Made by a program: the position numbers and the translations under genes | Notes under the pieces: model-generated | Seen by the model: only the letters and a program-made list of their open reading frames with translations | Told to the model about the DNA's origin: nothing | Database searches by the model: none | Assembly (NCBI RefSeq): GCF_029436685.1 | Contig: NZ_JAROCY010000011.1 | Span: forward strand, 1-64,000 | DNA from: Novosphingobium cyanobacteriorum | Lineage (GTDB): Bacteria > Pseudomonadota > Alphaproteobacteria > Sphingomonadales > Sphingomonadaceae | Direction of reading: 5' to 3' | DNA length: 64,000 bases | Shown: positions 1 to 7,763 of the stretch, piece after piece | Layout of the letters: each line of letters opens with the position of its first letter | Numbering within the stretch: the first letter of the stretch is position 1

Positions 1-3
1 CAC

Positions 4-66
4 CGGTTGTCTGGTCCGCTCTCCGGTCGGGGCTGCGCCCCTCCCTACGATCAGACCAGACAACCG
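4..66. repeat. Inverted repeat at the edge of a disrupted gene
   Basis: Two perfect 13-base arms (4-16 and 54-66, core GGTTGTCTGGTC) face each other across about 37 bases that hold a further G/C-run hairpin. The element sits directly beyond the premature end of the 2OG oxygenase remnant, so it may be the end of a larger insertion continuing outside the window. I cannot name the family. Confidence 0.6.
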
Positions 67-69
67 ATC

Positions 70-381
70 CTACCGGCCATCATAGTCGCCGCTCAACCGG
101 CCATCGTAGTTGTCGCCGCGCAGCGGATAGAGCCCGGTGCGCAGCGCCTGCACGACCGGCGGCAGGGGGTATGCGAAATAGCGGTATTCACCCTTGCCGA
201 AGCCGTGGCGTGCCATGGTGACGGTGGAGCGGAAGCGGGTGTCATCGCCGTAGAGCGCGGCGAGGGCGGCGCAGGCTTCGCCATCGAGCAGGCGAGGAGT
301 CAGGGCATAGCCGTGGTCGTCGAGGCTTTGGGCGAGCGCGGACCAATCCAGCGCGGCGATCTGGTCTTTCAGGGTATCCAT
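70..381 (-). pseudogene. 2OG-Fe(II) oxygenase, C-terminally truncated
   Basis: The 103 codons read like the N-terminal half of a small bacterial 2-oxoglutarate/Fe(II) oxygenase. A helical start (MDTLKDQ) leads to a block with RFRSTVTMARHGFGKGEYRYF, typical of one such family. Full-length members are, from memory, roughly 200-240 residues and carry the HxD...H iron site in the second half, which is missing here. After residue 86 (LYP) the frame runs into a short direct repeat (GDNYDGR/GDYDGR) and stops next to an inverted repeat. The reading frame is therefore broken by rearrangement or insertion and the product should be inactive. The family call is moderately sure. Confidence 0.6.
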
Positions 382-510
382 GCATTCGGCGATAGCTGGC
401 GCGTGGCCTCCGTACACTCCGGGTCTTGCGATGAAATCCTTGCGGGCTGAGCCTTCCTTAAGGGTTTTCGCGATAAGGCGCGGATATTGATCGACAATCG
501 GGAAACCCTT

Positions 511-1371
511 GTGAGCTGCAACTGCTGCGCTTCCACCGGCGCCGACCACCTGTTCCGTGCCAAGGGCTATGATCTGGTGCGCTGCACCGGTTGCGGCCTT
601 GCCTATATCGCCAATCCGCCGACGATGGAGGAATTGAAGGTCCTCTATTCGGCGGGCGCTTCCTATCACGCGGCGCTGTGCGATCCTTCGAGCGAGACTT
701 TTGCAACGCAGGACCGGATCGCAGTGCGGCACCTGGCAGAGACGCGCCGGAGCGTGAAGAGCGGGCGGCTGCTCGATGTTGGCTGTTCGATCGGGCAGTT
801 CGCGGCGCGGGCGAAAGCCACGGGATTTGCGGCGACCGGGCTGGAGATGAACGAAGCCAGTGCAGCCTTTGCGCGCTCCCACTTCGGGATCGAGGTTGCG
901 GAAGGCACGATCCACGATGCGCCGCAGGAGGCGGGCACGCTCGACGTGCTGACGATGTTCGACGTGATCGAGCATGTGCCCGATCCGCTGGGCGATCTGC
1001 GCAAGGCCTGGGACCTGCTTGCGCCGGGCGGGCACATCGTGCTTTCGACGCCCAACATCGACGGACTGTTTCCCCGGGCTTCCCTGCCTCTGGCGAAGAA
1101 GCTGGACTATTGGCCGCATCCGGAACCGCCTTATCACCTCTACCAGTTCTCGGCGAAGACGCTGGAGACAATGCTGGAGAAGGCGGGATTCGCAGTCACC
1201 TCGACGCGGCATTTCGCCATCGATCTTGCCTATACCTTCGGCCAGATGCAGACCCTGCTGAAGATGCCGAAGCGGCTGGCTTATGCCGGGCTGTTTGCCC
1301 CGCTGGCGGCAATGGGGCCATGGCTGGGGCAGGGCGACTGGATCTATATGACCGCGCGCAAGGCGACCTGA
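511..1371 (+). CDS. Class I SAM methyltransferase with N-terminal zinc-ribbon
   Basis: A protein of about 286 residues. Cysteine pairs near residues 3-6 and 25-28 (CNCC, CTGC) form a zinc-ribbon-like lead. A Methyltransf_11/23-type Rossmann core follows, with motif I LLDVGCSIG at 87-95, an acidic residue at the end of the second strand (GLEMNE) and FDVIEHVPDP as the post-I region. These features suggest SAM-dependent methylation of a small molecule or glycolipid; the substrate is unknown. GTG at 511 has a GGGA box about 7 bases upstream. A TTG at 487 would add 8 residues and is the alternative start. The gene is transcribed away from the broken oxygenase gene. Confidence 0.75.
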   Translation: MSCNCCASTGADHLFRAKGYDLVRCTGCGLAYIANPPTMEELKVLYSAGASYHAALCDPSSETFATQDRIAVRHLAETRRSVKSGRLLDVGCSIGQFAARAKATGFAATGLEMNEASAAFARSHFGIEVAEGTIHDAPQEAGTLDVLTMFDVIEHVPDPLGDLRKAWDLLAPGGHIVLSTPNIDGLFPRASLPLAKKLDYWPHPEPPYHLYQFSAKTLETMLEKAGFAVTSTRHFAIDLAYTFGQMQTLLKMPKRLAYAGLFAPLAAMGPWLGQGDWIYMTARKAT

Positions 1372-1457
1372 CCGCGCGGCTGGCCGATTGACCTTTGCGG
1401 GCCGAGCGGGAAAGGCGCGTCGCCCGTGGTCAATCGGTGCAGATGGCTCGGCTCCGG

Positions 1458-2639
1458 TCAGTGCTTCTTGCGGGTGAGTTCACGCATGGCGGTGTCCAGC
1501 CCTTCAAGCGTGAGGGGGTACATGCTGCCGCCGAGCAGGTCCTTGATCATTCTGGTGGACTGCGAATAGCTCCACTGCTTTTCGGCCACGGGGTTCAGCC
1601 AGACGGTGGCGGGATAGGTCTGCGCCACGCGGTGCATCCACACGGCGCCCGCCTCTTCGTTGAAGTGTTCCACGCTGCCGCCGGGGTGGCTGATCTCGTA
1701 GGGGCTCATCGCTGCATCGCCGACGAAGATCACTTTATAATCGTGGCCGTACTTGTGGAGGATGTCCCACGTATTGGTGCGTTCGGCCCAGCGGCGGCGA
1801 TTGTCCTTCCACACGCCTTCATAGAGGCAGTTGTGGAAGTAGAAGAATTCGAGATTCTTGAATTCCGCGGTGGCGGCGCTGAACAGTTCCTCCACCAGCT
1901 TGATGAACGGGTCCATAGACCCGCCGACATCCAGAAACAGCAGCAGCTTGACCGCGTTGTGCCGTTCGGGGCGCATGCGGATATCGAGCCAGCCCTGACG
2001 GGCGGTGCCTTCGATCGTGCCCTCGAGGTCGAGCTCGTCGGCCGCGCCTTCGCGCGCGAAGCGGCGCAGCCGGCGCAGGGCGACCTTGATGTTGCGGGTG
2101 CCGAGTTCGCGCGTGTTGTCGAGATTCTGGAACTCGCGCTTTTCCCAGACCTTGATCGCGCGCTTGTGCCTGCTTTCGCCACCGATGCGCACGCCTTCGG
2201 GATTGTAGCCCGAATTGCCGAAGGGGCTGGTGCCGCCGGTGCCGATCCACTTGTTGCCGCCCTGATGTCGATCATGCTGTTCCTCGAGCCGCTTCTTCAG
2301 CGTCTCCATGATCTCTTCCCATGATCCGAGGGACTTGATCTTCTCCATCTCTTCAGGGGAGAGGAACTTTTCGGCGATGGCTTTCAGCCAGTCTTCCGGG
2401 ATGTCTACCGGGCGCTGGCCGTAATCGGTGAGCACGCCCTTGAAGACCTTGTTGAACACCTGGTCGAAGCGATCGAGCAGGCCTTCGTCCTTAACGAAGG
2501 TGGCGCGCGAGAGGTAGTAGAACGCTTCGGGAGTCTGTTCGATCACCTGCTTGTCCAGCGCTTCGAGCAGGACGAGGTGCTCCTTGAAGCTGGCCGGGAT
2601 GCCGGCGGCGCGCAGTTCGTCGACGAAGTTGAAGAACAT
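1458..2639 (-). CDS. CoxE-like VWA domain protein
   Basis: The 393 residues begin with the family-typical helical region (MFFNFVDELRAAG) and end with a von Willebrand A domain. The metal-site motif is DVGGSM at 237-242, a variant of DxSxS with Gly at the first Ser position. Such proteins work with a MoxR AAA+ ATPase in metal-cofactor insertion or complex remodelling; CoxE/CoxD are the model pair. The likely ATPase partner lies at 5158-6003 on the same strand but is separated by three unrelated genes. The ATG was chosen because AAAGGA lies just upstream; an upstream in-frame start has no such site. Confidence 0.85.
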   Translation of the reverse strand: MFFNFVDELRAAGIPASFKEHLVLLEALDKQVIEQTPEAFYYLSRATFVKDEGLLDRFDQVFNKVFKGVLTDYGQRPVDIPEDWLKAIAEKFLSPEEMEKIKSLGSWEEIMETLKKRLEEQHDRHQGGNKWIGTGGTSPFGNSGYNPEGVRIGGESRHKRAIKVWEKREFQNLDNTRELGTRNIKVALRRLRRFAREGAADELDLEGTIEGTARQGWLDIRMRPERHNAVKLLLFLDVGGSMDPFIKLVEELFSAATAEFKNLEFFYFHNCLYEGVWKDNRRRWAERTNTWDILHKYGHDYKVIFVGDAAMSPYEISHPGGSVEHFNEEAGAVWMHRVAQTYPATVWLNPVAEKQWSYSQSTRMIKDLLGGSMYPLTLEGLDTAMRELTRKKH

Positions 2640-2776
2640 GGATTGGTCCTTTGGCTTAACCGTGTGGTTAAGCTGCGGGGGCGCGTGGGGCAAGAGGGAT
2701 CAGGGGACACGGCTTTTTCGCAGGCGCGCAAGGATTCGGTTGAGCGCGGCGCAGGACCGGGTAGCAATCGGAAAGT

Positions 2777-3703
2777 ATGGTTAACGCCGGATTCGCCAGG
2801 AAGCCGCTGATCGTGACGCTGTGCCTTGCACTGGCGGGGATGGCTGGTGCCGTGGTGGCGGTGGTCCAGCCGATGGGGCAAGGGGCGAAGGCGCAGGTTC
2901 AGGCGCAGGTGCCGGTTCCGGCGCCGCCCGCCATGCAGGCCGCGCCCGCGCCGGTTCCGCCTGTGCCGCCGGAGGTCAAGCCCGCGCTGCCGCTGCCAGT
3001 GGCGGAGGTGCTGCAATCGGGCGTGCTGATTGTGGTGAGCAAGCCGACGCAGCGGATGCACGTGTTCAAGGACGGCGTGCCGTGGGCCGTATCCCCCGTA
3101 TCGACCGGACGGCGCAGGCACGGGACGCCATCGGGCGTGTTCCCGATCCTGCAGAAGGCGCGGTTCCACCGATCGAACATCTACAGCAACGCGCCGATGC
3201 CGTTCATGCAGCGGCTGACCTGGGGCGGGATCGCCATCCATGCCGGCCATGTGCCGGGCTATCCCGCCTCGCACGGGTGCATCCGCGTGCCCTATGGCTT
3301 TGCCAGCGCGCTGTTCAAGCTGACGCGGGCGGACCGGACGACAGTGGTGGTGACAGGCGAGGCGGTGCGGGACGACCGGCACGCGGTGACGCTGGCGCTG
3401 GGCGGCACCGCGCCACCGCCGCGCGTGCTGCAGGTGGAGCAGGCGGCGCTGGAAGATGAGCCGGTGCTGCCGCCGGCGGGCGAGACGATCCAGCTGGCTG
3501 CGGCGCAGAGCGTGGGCGAGGCGGAGGCGCACTGGGCGGGCCTGGTGGCGACCTGGCCTGAACTTGCGCGGTTCCGCAAGACGGTGGTGCCTGCGGTGGT
3601 CGGATCGCGCCAGCTCTATCGCCTGCGCGCCAGTGCGCCGGGCGCGCGGGCGATGTGCAGCACGCTGAAGCGCGCGGGGCAGGACTGCTTCAGCGTGAGT
3701 TGA
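2777..3703 (+). CDS. L,D-transpeptidase with C-terminal SPOR-like domain
   Basis: A 308-residue exported protein. It has an N-terminal membrane anchor or signal (about 8-30) and a Pro/Ala-rich linker (40-75). The YkuD catalytic domain (about 78-200) carries HAGH at 155-158 and SHGCIRV around the nucleophile Cys168. The last 70 residues (about 238-306) look like a SPOR domain: W-L-P-L spacing, YRLR, and paired cysteines at 294 and 304. Family knowledge predicts 3-3 peptidoglycan cross-linking or lipoprotein attachment in the periplasm. A SPOR domain would direct the enzyme to denuded septal glycan. The SPOR assignment rests on pattern only. Confidence 0.85.
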   Translation: MVNAGFARKPLIVTLCLALAGMAGAVVAVVQPMGQGAKAQVQAQVPVPAPPAMQAAPAPVPPVPPEVKPALPLPVAEVLQSGVLIVVSKPTQRMHVFKDGVPWAVSPVSTGRRRHGTPSGVFPILQKARFHRSNIYSNAPMPFMQRLTWGGIAIHAGHVPGYPASHGCIRVPYGFASALFKLTRADRTTVVVTGEAVRDDRHAVTLALGGTAPPPRVLQVEQAALEDEPVLPPAGETIQLAAAQSVGEAEAHWAGLVATWPELARFRKTVVPAVVGSRQLYRLRASAPGARAMCSTLKRAGQDCFSVS

Positions 3704-3726
3704 ACAGGCTCAGCGGTTGAGCCGGC

Positions 3727-4155
3727 TCAGGCGGGCGGCGGTGGTGGCGCCGGTGGCTGGGCTTCGAACTGCTGCAGCGACGGGTCGATCATTGCCCATG
3801 GCGGGGCCTCGCTGATCCAGATGGCGGCATCGGGGGCAAGGCCATGACCGGTATCGAGAAAGCCCAGGCGCATGGTGCGGAAATGGGGGCGGGCGCTGGT
3901 CTGCGCCATGACCGGGGTTCCGCAGGCCGGGCAATAGGAATGGGTGAGCGTGTTGCCGCTGGCCGCGATGTAATCATGGGTGGCGAGATCGCCCGTGATC
4001 GCCACGGCATCGGTGGGGAAGATCGCGTTGCTGGTGGCGGCACCGCCGGCAACCTGCTGACACTGGCGGCACCAGCACTGGCGCACGGCGACTGGTGCAT
4101 CGGCGGAAATCGTGGCGCTGACCGCGCCGCAGGCGCACTTTCCGGTGAACGACAT
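3727..4155 (-). CDS. GFA / CENP-V domain zinc protein
   Basis: The 142 residues carry the full cysteine set of the GFA family: CxC at 7-9, CWCRQC at 27-32 and CPACG in the second half, binding two zinc ions. Family members include glutathione-dependent formaldehyde-activating enzymes, but most have no proven activity, so only the fold is certain. The start is supported by GGAGGG just upstream of ATG. It is divergent from the LigF-like gene across about 105 bases that contain a short palindrome, so the two may share regulation. Confidence 0.85.
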   Translation of the reverse strand: MSFTGKCACGAVSATISADAPVAVRQCWCRQCQQVAGGAATSNAIFPTDAVAITGDLATHDYIAASGNTLTHSYCPACGTPVMAQTSARPHFRTMRLGFLDTGHGLAPDAAIWISEAPPWAMIDPSLQQFEAQPPAPPPPPA

Positions 4156-4178
4156 GGGTTCCCTCCGATTGGGTATTG

Positions 4179-4195
4179 TTAGTGTTACATACTAA
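4179..4195. promoter_or_regulatory. Palindrome in divergent promoter region
   Basis: TTAGT-7-ACTAA is a 5+5 inverted repeat in the AT-rich part of the gap between the divergent GFA and LigF-like genes. Its place and base composition suit an operator overlapping a promoter. No regulator is encoded next to it, and short palindromes occur by chance. Confidence 0.35.
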
Positions 4196-4260
4196 ATGTA
4201 GGCTGCGATCAACCTGATGCGTTTCCGGCCCAGGCCGGCAGGGAGAGGATAACCGCAAAC

Positions 4261-5001
4261 ATGCTCAAGCTCTACAGTTTCGGACCCGGCGCCAATTCGA
4301 TGAAGCCGCTGTTGACGGTGTTCGAAAAGGACCTGGATGTCGAGAAGCATCGACTGAACCCGGCGGCGTTCGAGCACCATTCGGACTGGTTCAAGGCGAT
4401 CAACCCGCGCGGGCAGGTGCCGGCGCTGGTGGATGATGGAAAGGTCATCACCGAATCCACGGTGATCTGCGAGTACCTGGAGGACGAGTATCCGACCGAA
4501 GTGAAACTGCGCCCGGCGGACAGCTTTGGCCGGGCGCAGATGCGCATCTGGACCAAGTGGGTGGACGAATACTTCTGCTGGTGCGTCTCCACCATCGGCT
4601 GGCACCGCTATGTCGGCAACATGGTGAAGGGGCTTTCGGACGCCGAGTTCGAGGAGAAGGTGAAGGCGATCCCCGTGGTGGAGCAGCAGGTGAAGTGGCG
4701 GCGCGCGCGCGAGGGCTTTCCGCAGGACCTGCTGGACGAGGAAATGCGCAAGATCGGCTATTCGGTGCGCAAGCTGGACGATCACCTGGCCGACCACGAA
4801 TGGCTGGTGCCGGGGCAATACACCCTGGCCGACATCTGCAACTTCGCCATCGCCAACAGCATGCAGTTCGGCTTTGCCGAGCTGGTGAACAAGGCCGACA
4901 CGCCGCACCTGCTGCGCTGGATCGAGCAGATCAACGAACGGCCCGCGGTGAAGCGCATGTTCGCCGAAGTGGAGATGGAGAAGCTGGGGCCGCGGGAGTA
5001 G
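4261..5001 (+). CDS. ligF: LigF-like glutathione S-transferase (beta-aryl etherase family)
   Basis: The 246 residues have the thioredoxin-fold start KLYSFGPGANSMKP, with the catalytic-type Ser at 13. The body matches my recollection of Sphingobium LigF closely in blocks such as INPRGQVPAL, ITESTVICEYLED and WTKWVDEYFCWCVSTIGW, and overall length is similar. LigF cleaves the beta-O-4 ether bond of lignin-derived aryl ethers by glutathione thiolysis in the cytoplasm. Here no ligD, ligE or ligG neighbours are visible, so the gene stands alone between a GFA gene and a MoxR ATPase. The homology is confident. The exact substrate and stereochemistry are inferred. Confidence 0.75.
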   Translation: MLKLYSFGPGANSMKPLLTVFEKDLDVEKHRLNPAAFEHHSDWFKAINPRGQVPALVDDGKVITESTVICEYLEDEYPTEVKLRPADSFGRAQMRIWTKWVDEYFCWCVSTIGWHRYVGNMVKGLSDAEFEEKVKAIPVVEQQVKWRRAREGFPQDLLDEEMRKIGYSVRKLDDHLADHEWLVPGQYTLADICNFAIANSMQFGFAELVNKADTPHLLRWIEQINERPAVKRMFAEVEMEKLGPRE

Positions 5002-5013
5002 CGCCTGAAATTG

Positions 5014-5150
5014 GTTCGCGCGAAGACGCGAAGACGCGAAGACGCAAGGTGACCTGTTTCAGCGGACGGGTCACGCTTTGCTTCGGGCACAGCAAGCAAG
5101 CATCGGCCTGCGGCGCTACAGCCTTCGCGTCTTTGCGTCTTTGCGCGAAT
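5014..5150. repeat. Large inverted repeat, GCGAAGAC-unit family, copy 1
   Basis: The left arm (about 5014-5050) is three or more tandem CGCGAAGA-like units. The right arm (5122-5150) is the matching reverse complement, with about 70 bases between. It lies between the convergent 3' ends of the LigF-like and MoxR genes. Related copies are at 19282, 46765 and 54941. Confidence 0.75.
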
Positions 5151-5157
5151 CCTTCAA

Positions 5158-6003
5158 TCAGTTGCCCGGGCGGCGGGACATGAAGGCGAGGCGTTCGAAG
5201 AGCATGATGTCCTGCTCGTTCTTAAGCAGGGCGCCATGCAGCGGGGGAATCGCCTTGGTGGGATCGCGATTCTGCAGCACGTCGAGCGGCATGTCCTCGT
5301 TCAGCAGCAGCTTCAGCCAATCGAGCAGTTCGCTGGTGGAAGGCTTCTTCTTCAGGCCCGGCACATCGCGCACTTCGTAGAACACTTCGAGCGCGCGGGA
5401 GACGAGCGTTTTCTGGATGCCGGGGAAGTGGACATCGATGATCGCCTGCATCGTCTCGCGATCCGGGAACTTGATGTAGTGGAAGAAGCAGCGGCGCAGG
5501 AAGGCGTCGGGCAGCTCTTTTTCATTGTTCGAGGTGATGACCACGATCGGGCGCTCGACCGCCGCGATCCGCTCCTGCGTTTCATAGACGTCGAAGCTCA
5601 TGCGATCGAGTTCCTGCAGCAGGTCGTTGGGGAACTCGATGTCGGCCTTGTCGATCTCGTCGATCAGCAGCACGGGCAGTTGCGGCGCGGTGAAGGCCTC
5701 CCACAGCTTGCCCTTCTTGATGTAGTTGCGGATGTCATGCACCCGCTCGTCACCCAGCTGGCCATCGCGCAGGCGGGCGACGGCGTCGTATTCATAGAGG
5801 CCCTGCTGCGCCTTGGTGGTGGACTTGACGTTCCATTCGATCAGCGGGGCGTTCACGGCCTTGGCGATTTCATGCGCCAAAACGGTCTTGCCGGTGCCGG
5901 GTTCGCCCTTCACCAGCAGCGGGCGGCGCAGGAGGACGGCGGCATTGACCGCGACCTTGAGATCCTCGGTGGCGACGTAGTTGCTGGTGCCTTCGAAACG
6001 CAT
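5158..6003 (-). CDS. MoxR-type AAA+ ATPase
   Basis: The 281 residues form a single AAA+ module with Walker A GEPGTGKT at 33-40, Walker B LLIDEID at 112-118, a sensor region VITSNNEKELP and an arginine-finger segment FLRRCFFHYI. The MoxR family acts as a chaperone ATPase with VWA-domain partners; the CoxE-like protein at 1458-2639 is the obvious candidate. The ATG at 6003 begins MRFEGTSNY, a common start in this group; an upstream extension to 6066 is not family-like. It is the first gene of the minus-strand pair now split by three inserted genes. Confidence 0.88.
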   Translation of the reverse strand: MRFEGTSNYVATEDLKVAVNAAVLLRRPLLVKGEPGTGKTVLAHEIAKAVNAPLIEWNVKSTTKAQQGLYEYDAVARLRDGQLGDERVHDIRNYIKKGKLWEAFTAPQLPVLLIDEIDKADIEFPNDLLQELDRMSFDVYETQERIAAVERPIVVITSNNEKELPDAFLRRCFFHYIKFPDRETMQAIIDVHFPGIQKTLVSRALEVFYEVRDVPGLKKKPSTSELLDWLKLLLNEDMPLDVLQNRDPTKAIPPLHGALLKNEQDIMLFERLAFMSRRPGN

Positions 6004-6130
6004 GGGTACCCTCGAACCTTTTAACTGTGCGGTTAAGCGATAGGACGCGGCCGCGCGGTTTGGCAAGCACGCTTTTGGGGAGCTTTCAACCCGGAACGGC
6101 GTTGGCGAAGGGTATCAAGGAGACGATGGC

Positions 6131-6361
6131 ATGGCCAAGCCTTTCAAGCTGCCGAAAACCATCAACGGCATCCGCCTTCCCAAAGCCACGCGCAAGCAGG
6201 CCAACCGCTTTCTGGAGAAGCTGCACGGCGAGGAGCTTGAAGCGCTGATCGCAGCGGTGGTGACGGCGGTGATCGCCCACATCGCCACCCGGCGGCAGGA
6301 GGGCGAGGCTTTGTTGAAGCGGAAGCTGGCGGGCGTGGTAGGAAGCCACCTGAAGCACTGA
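6131..6361 (+). CDS. Small hypothetical protein
   Basis: A 76-residue basic protein, largely helical, with a hydrophobic stretch (EALIAAVVTAVIAHIATRR) around residues 36-55 that could be an amphipathic or membrane helix. AAGGAGA lies about 8 bases upstream of the ATG, supporting translation. I recognise no family. It lies divergent from the MoxR gene and upstream of the TonB-like gene. Confidence 0.6.
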   Translation: MAKPFKLPKTINGIRLPKATRKQANRFLEKLHGEELEALIAAVVTAVIAHIATRRQEGEALLKRKLAGVVGSHLKH

Positions 6362-6427
6362 AACCTGCGACGCGCTGATACACATCGGCCAATTGCGCGG
6401 GAGTGCTGCCGGCTGTAGGCGCAGGCG

Positions 6428-7207
6428 ATGCGTGCCGATCCCATGCCCCTTGCCAAAGGCTATGCGCCGAGCCGCCGGGGCCGGTCGGTTGCGGGCGGGT
6501 TCGCGCTTGCGGCGAGCCTGGGGCTGCTGGCCACGCTGATCCTGATGGGGCGGTTCGAGGCGCCGGGCGGGAAGGAGGCGGGGCAGCTGACCGCCGTGAA
6601 CCTTTCCACACAGGGCGAAAAGGACAAGCCGCAGGCGAAGAAGCAGCAGCAGGCGGCGAAGGCGGTGACCGAGACGCACGCCGCGCCGCCGCCGATGACT
6701 CCGCCGCGCGTGGTTGTGCCGGCGCAGCAGCATTACGAGATGCCGCCGGGCTTCATCCACATGACACGGCAGGAGTTCGCCTCTTCCGATATCGGCCAGA
6801 TGAAGCGCGCCGATGCCGGCAGTGCGGGCGCGGGCGCGCAGGGCGGCGGCGGATCGGACGAGGGCGCGGGCGAGGGGCCGGGCGGGGCGCGGGTCTATAA
6901 CGCCGAATGGTATCGCAAGCCGCGCGATGCGGAGCTGGCGGGCTATTTCCAGGCGGGGCAGCGGCCGGGCGACTGGGCGATGATCATCTGCCGCACGGTG
7001 GAGCAATACCACGTGGAAGACTGCCGCGAAGTGGATGAATCGCCGCGCGGATCGGGCTCGGCCCGGGCGCTGCGCCGCGCGGCCTGGCAGTTCCTGGTGC
7101 GGCCGCCGCGCATCAACGGCAAACCACAGATCGGCACCTGGGTGCGCATCCGCTTCGACTTCACCAAGGGGAAAAGCGATGGCGAAGGCGATGCCGCTGG
7201 CCGGTGA
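6428..7207 (+). CDS. TonB-like membrane-anchored protein
   Basis: The 259 residues contain a short basic N-terminus, one transmembrane segment (about 21-41), a long Lys/Gln/Pro-rich and Gly-rich linker, and a compact C-terminal domain from about residue 154. The C-terminal pattern (DWAMIICRTVEQYHVEDC, RAAWQFLVRPPR, TWVRIRFDFT) resembles the TonB C-terminal fold in which a strand carries the conversion of input to output residues. It could energise a TonB-dependent receptor or be a structural relative. No exbB or exbD is nearby. The fold assignment is tentative. Confidence 0.6.
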   Translation: MRADPMPLAKGYAPSRRGRSVAGGFALAASLGLLATLILMGRFEAPGGKEAGQLTAVNLSTQGEKDKPQAKKQQQAAKAVTETHAAPPPMTPPRVVVPAQQHYEMPPGFIHMTRQEFASSDIGQMKRADAGSAGAGAQGGGGSDEGAGEGPGGARVYNAEWYRKPRDAELAGYFQAGQRPGDWAMIICRTVEQYHVEDCREVDESPRGSGSARALRRAAWQFLVRPPRINGKPQIGTWVRIRFDFTKGKSDGEGDAAGR

Positions 7208-7286
7208 AGCAAAGCCTTTTCGGGCAAGATGAAACCCGATGGGCGATCATGTGTTATGGCGTCGCAATCATCCAAGGGGAAATGAC

Positions 7287-7763
7287 ATGGCCAGCCGCAT
7301 CAAGGACATCGGACCCGCACCGCAATCGTTCGACATCGAGGAAGCCACCAAGGACAACGGCGACTATCGATCCGTGGCGTGGAGCGGGAAGTATCTGCAA
7401 GTGACGCTGATGTCGATCCCGGTGGGCGGGGACATCGGACTGGAAGCGCACCCGGAAACCGACCAGTTCCTGCGGCTGGATGCAGGCCAGGGCAAGGTGC
7501 AGATGGGCCCGTCCAAGGACAACCTGAACTTTGAGAAGGACGTTTCAGATGGCTGGTGCGTGCTGGTGCCGGCAGGCACGTGGCACAACGTGACCAACAC
7601 CGGCGACGTGCCGATGCAGCTCTATGCGATCTATGCGCCGGTCCACCACGCGGCCGGCCGCGTGCATGAGACGCAGGAAGCGGCCGAGGCCGACGAGCCG
7701 AACGACATTCCGCCGGAATGGTCGGTGCAGCCGGACGAGCAGGCCGAAGACAAGCACGGCTGA
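7287..7763 (+). CDS. Cupin domain protein
   Basis: The 158 residues include a conserved single cupin barrel (about 40-125): GLEAHPETDQFLRLDAGQG followed by VPAGTWHNVTNTG, the two halves of the cupin metal-binding motif with His and Glu ligands. A polar acidic tail follows. Small cupins of this type are found widely in proteobacteria without proven activity; mannose-6-phosphate isomerase-like is a usual label. The ATG at 7287 has AAGGGGA upstream; an earlier in-frame start at 7239 lacks one. It meets the TSUP gene end to end. Confidence 0.8.
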   Translation: MASRIKDIGPAPQSFDIEEATKDNGDYRSVAWSGKYLQVTLMSIPVGGDIGLEAHPETDQFLRLDAGQGKVQMGPSKDNLNFEKDVSDGWCVLVPAGTWHNVTNTGDVPMQLYAIYAPVHHAAGRVHETQEAAEADEPNDIPPEWSVQPDEQAEDKHG

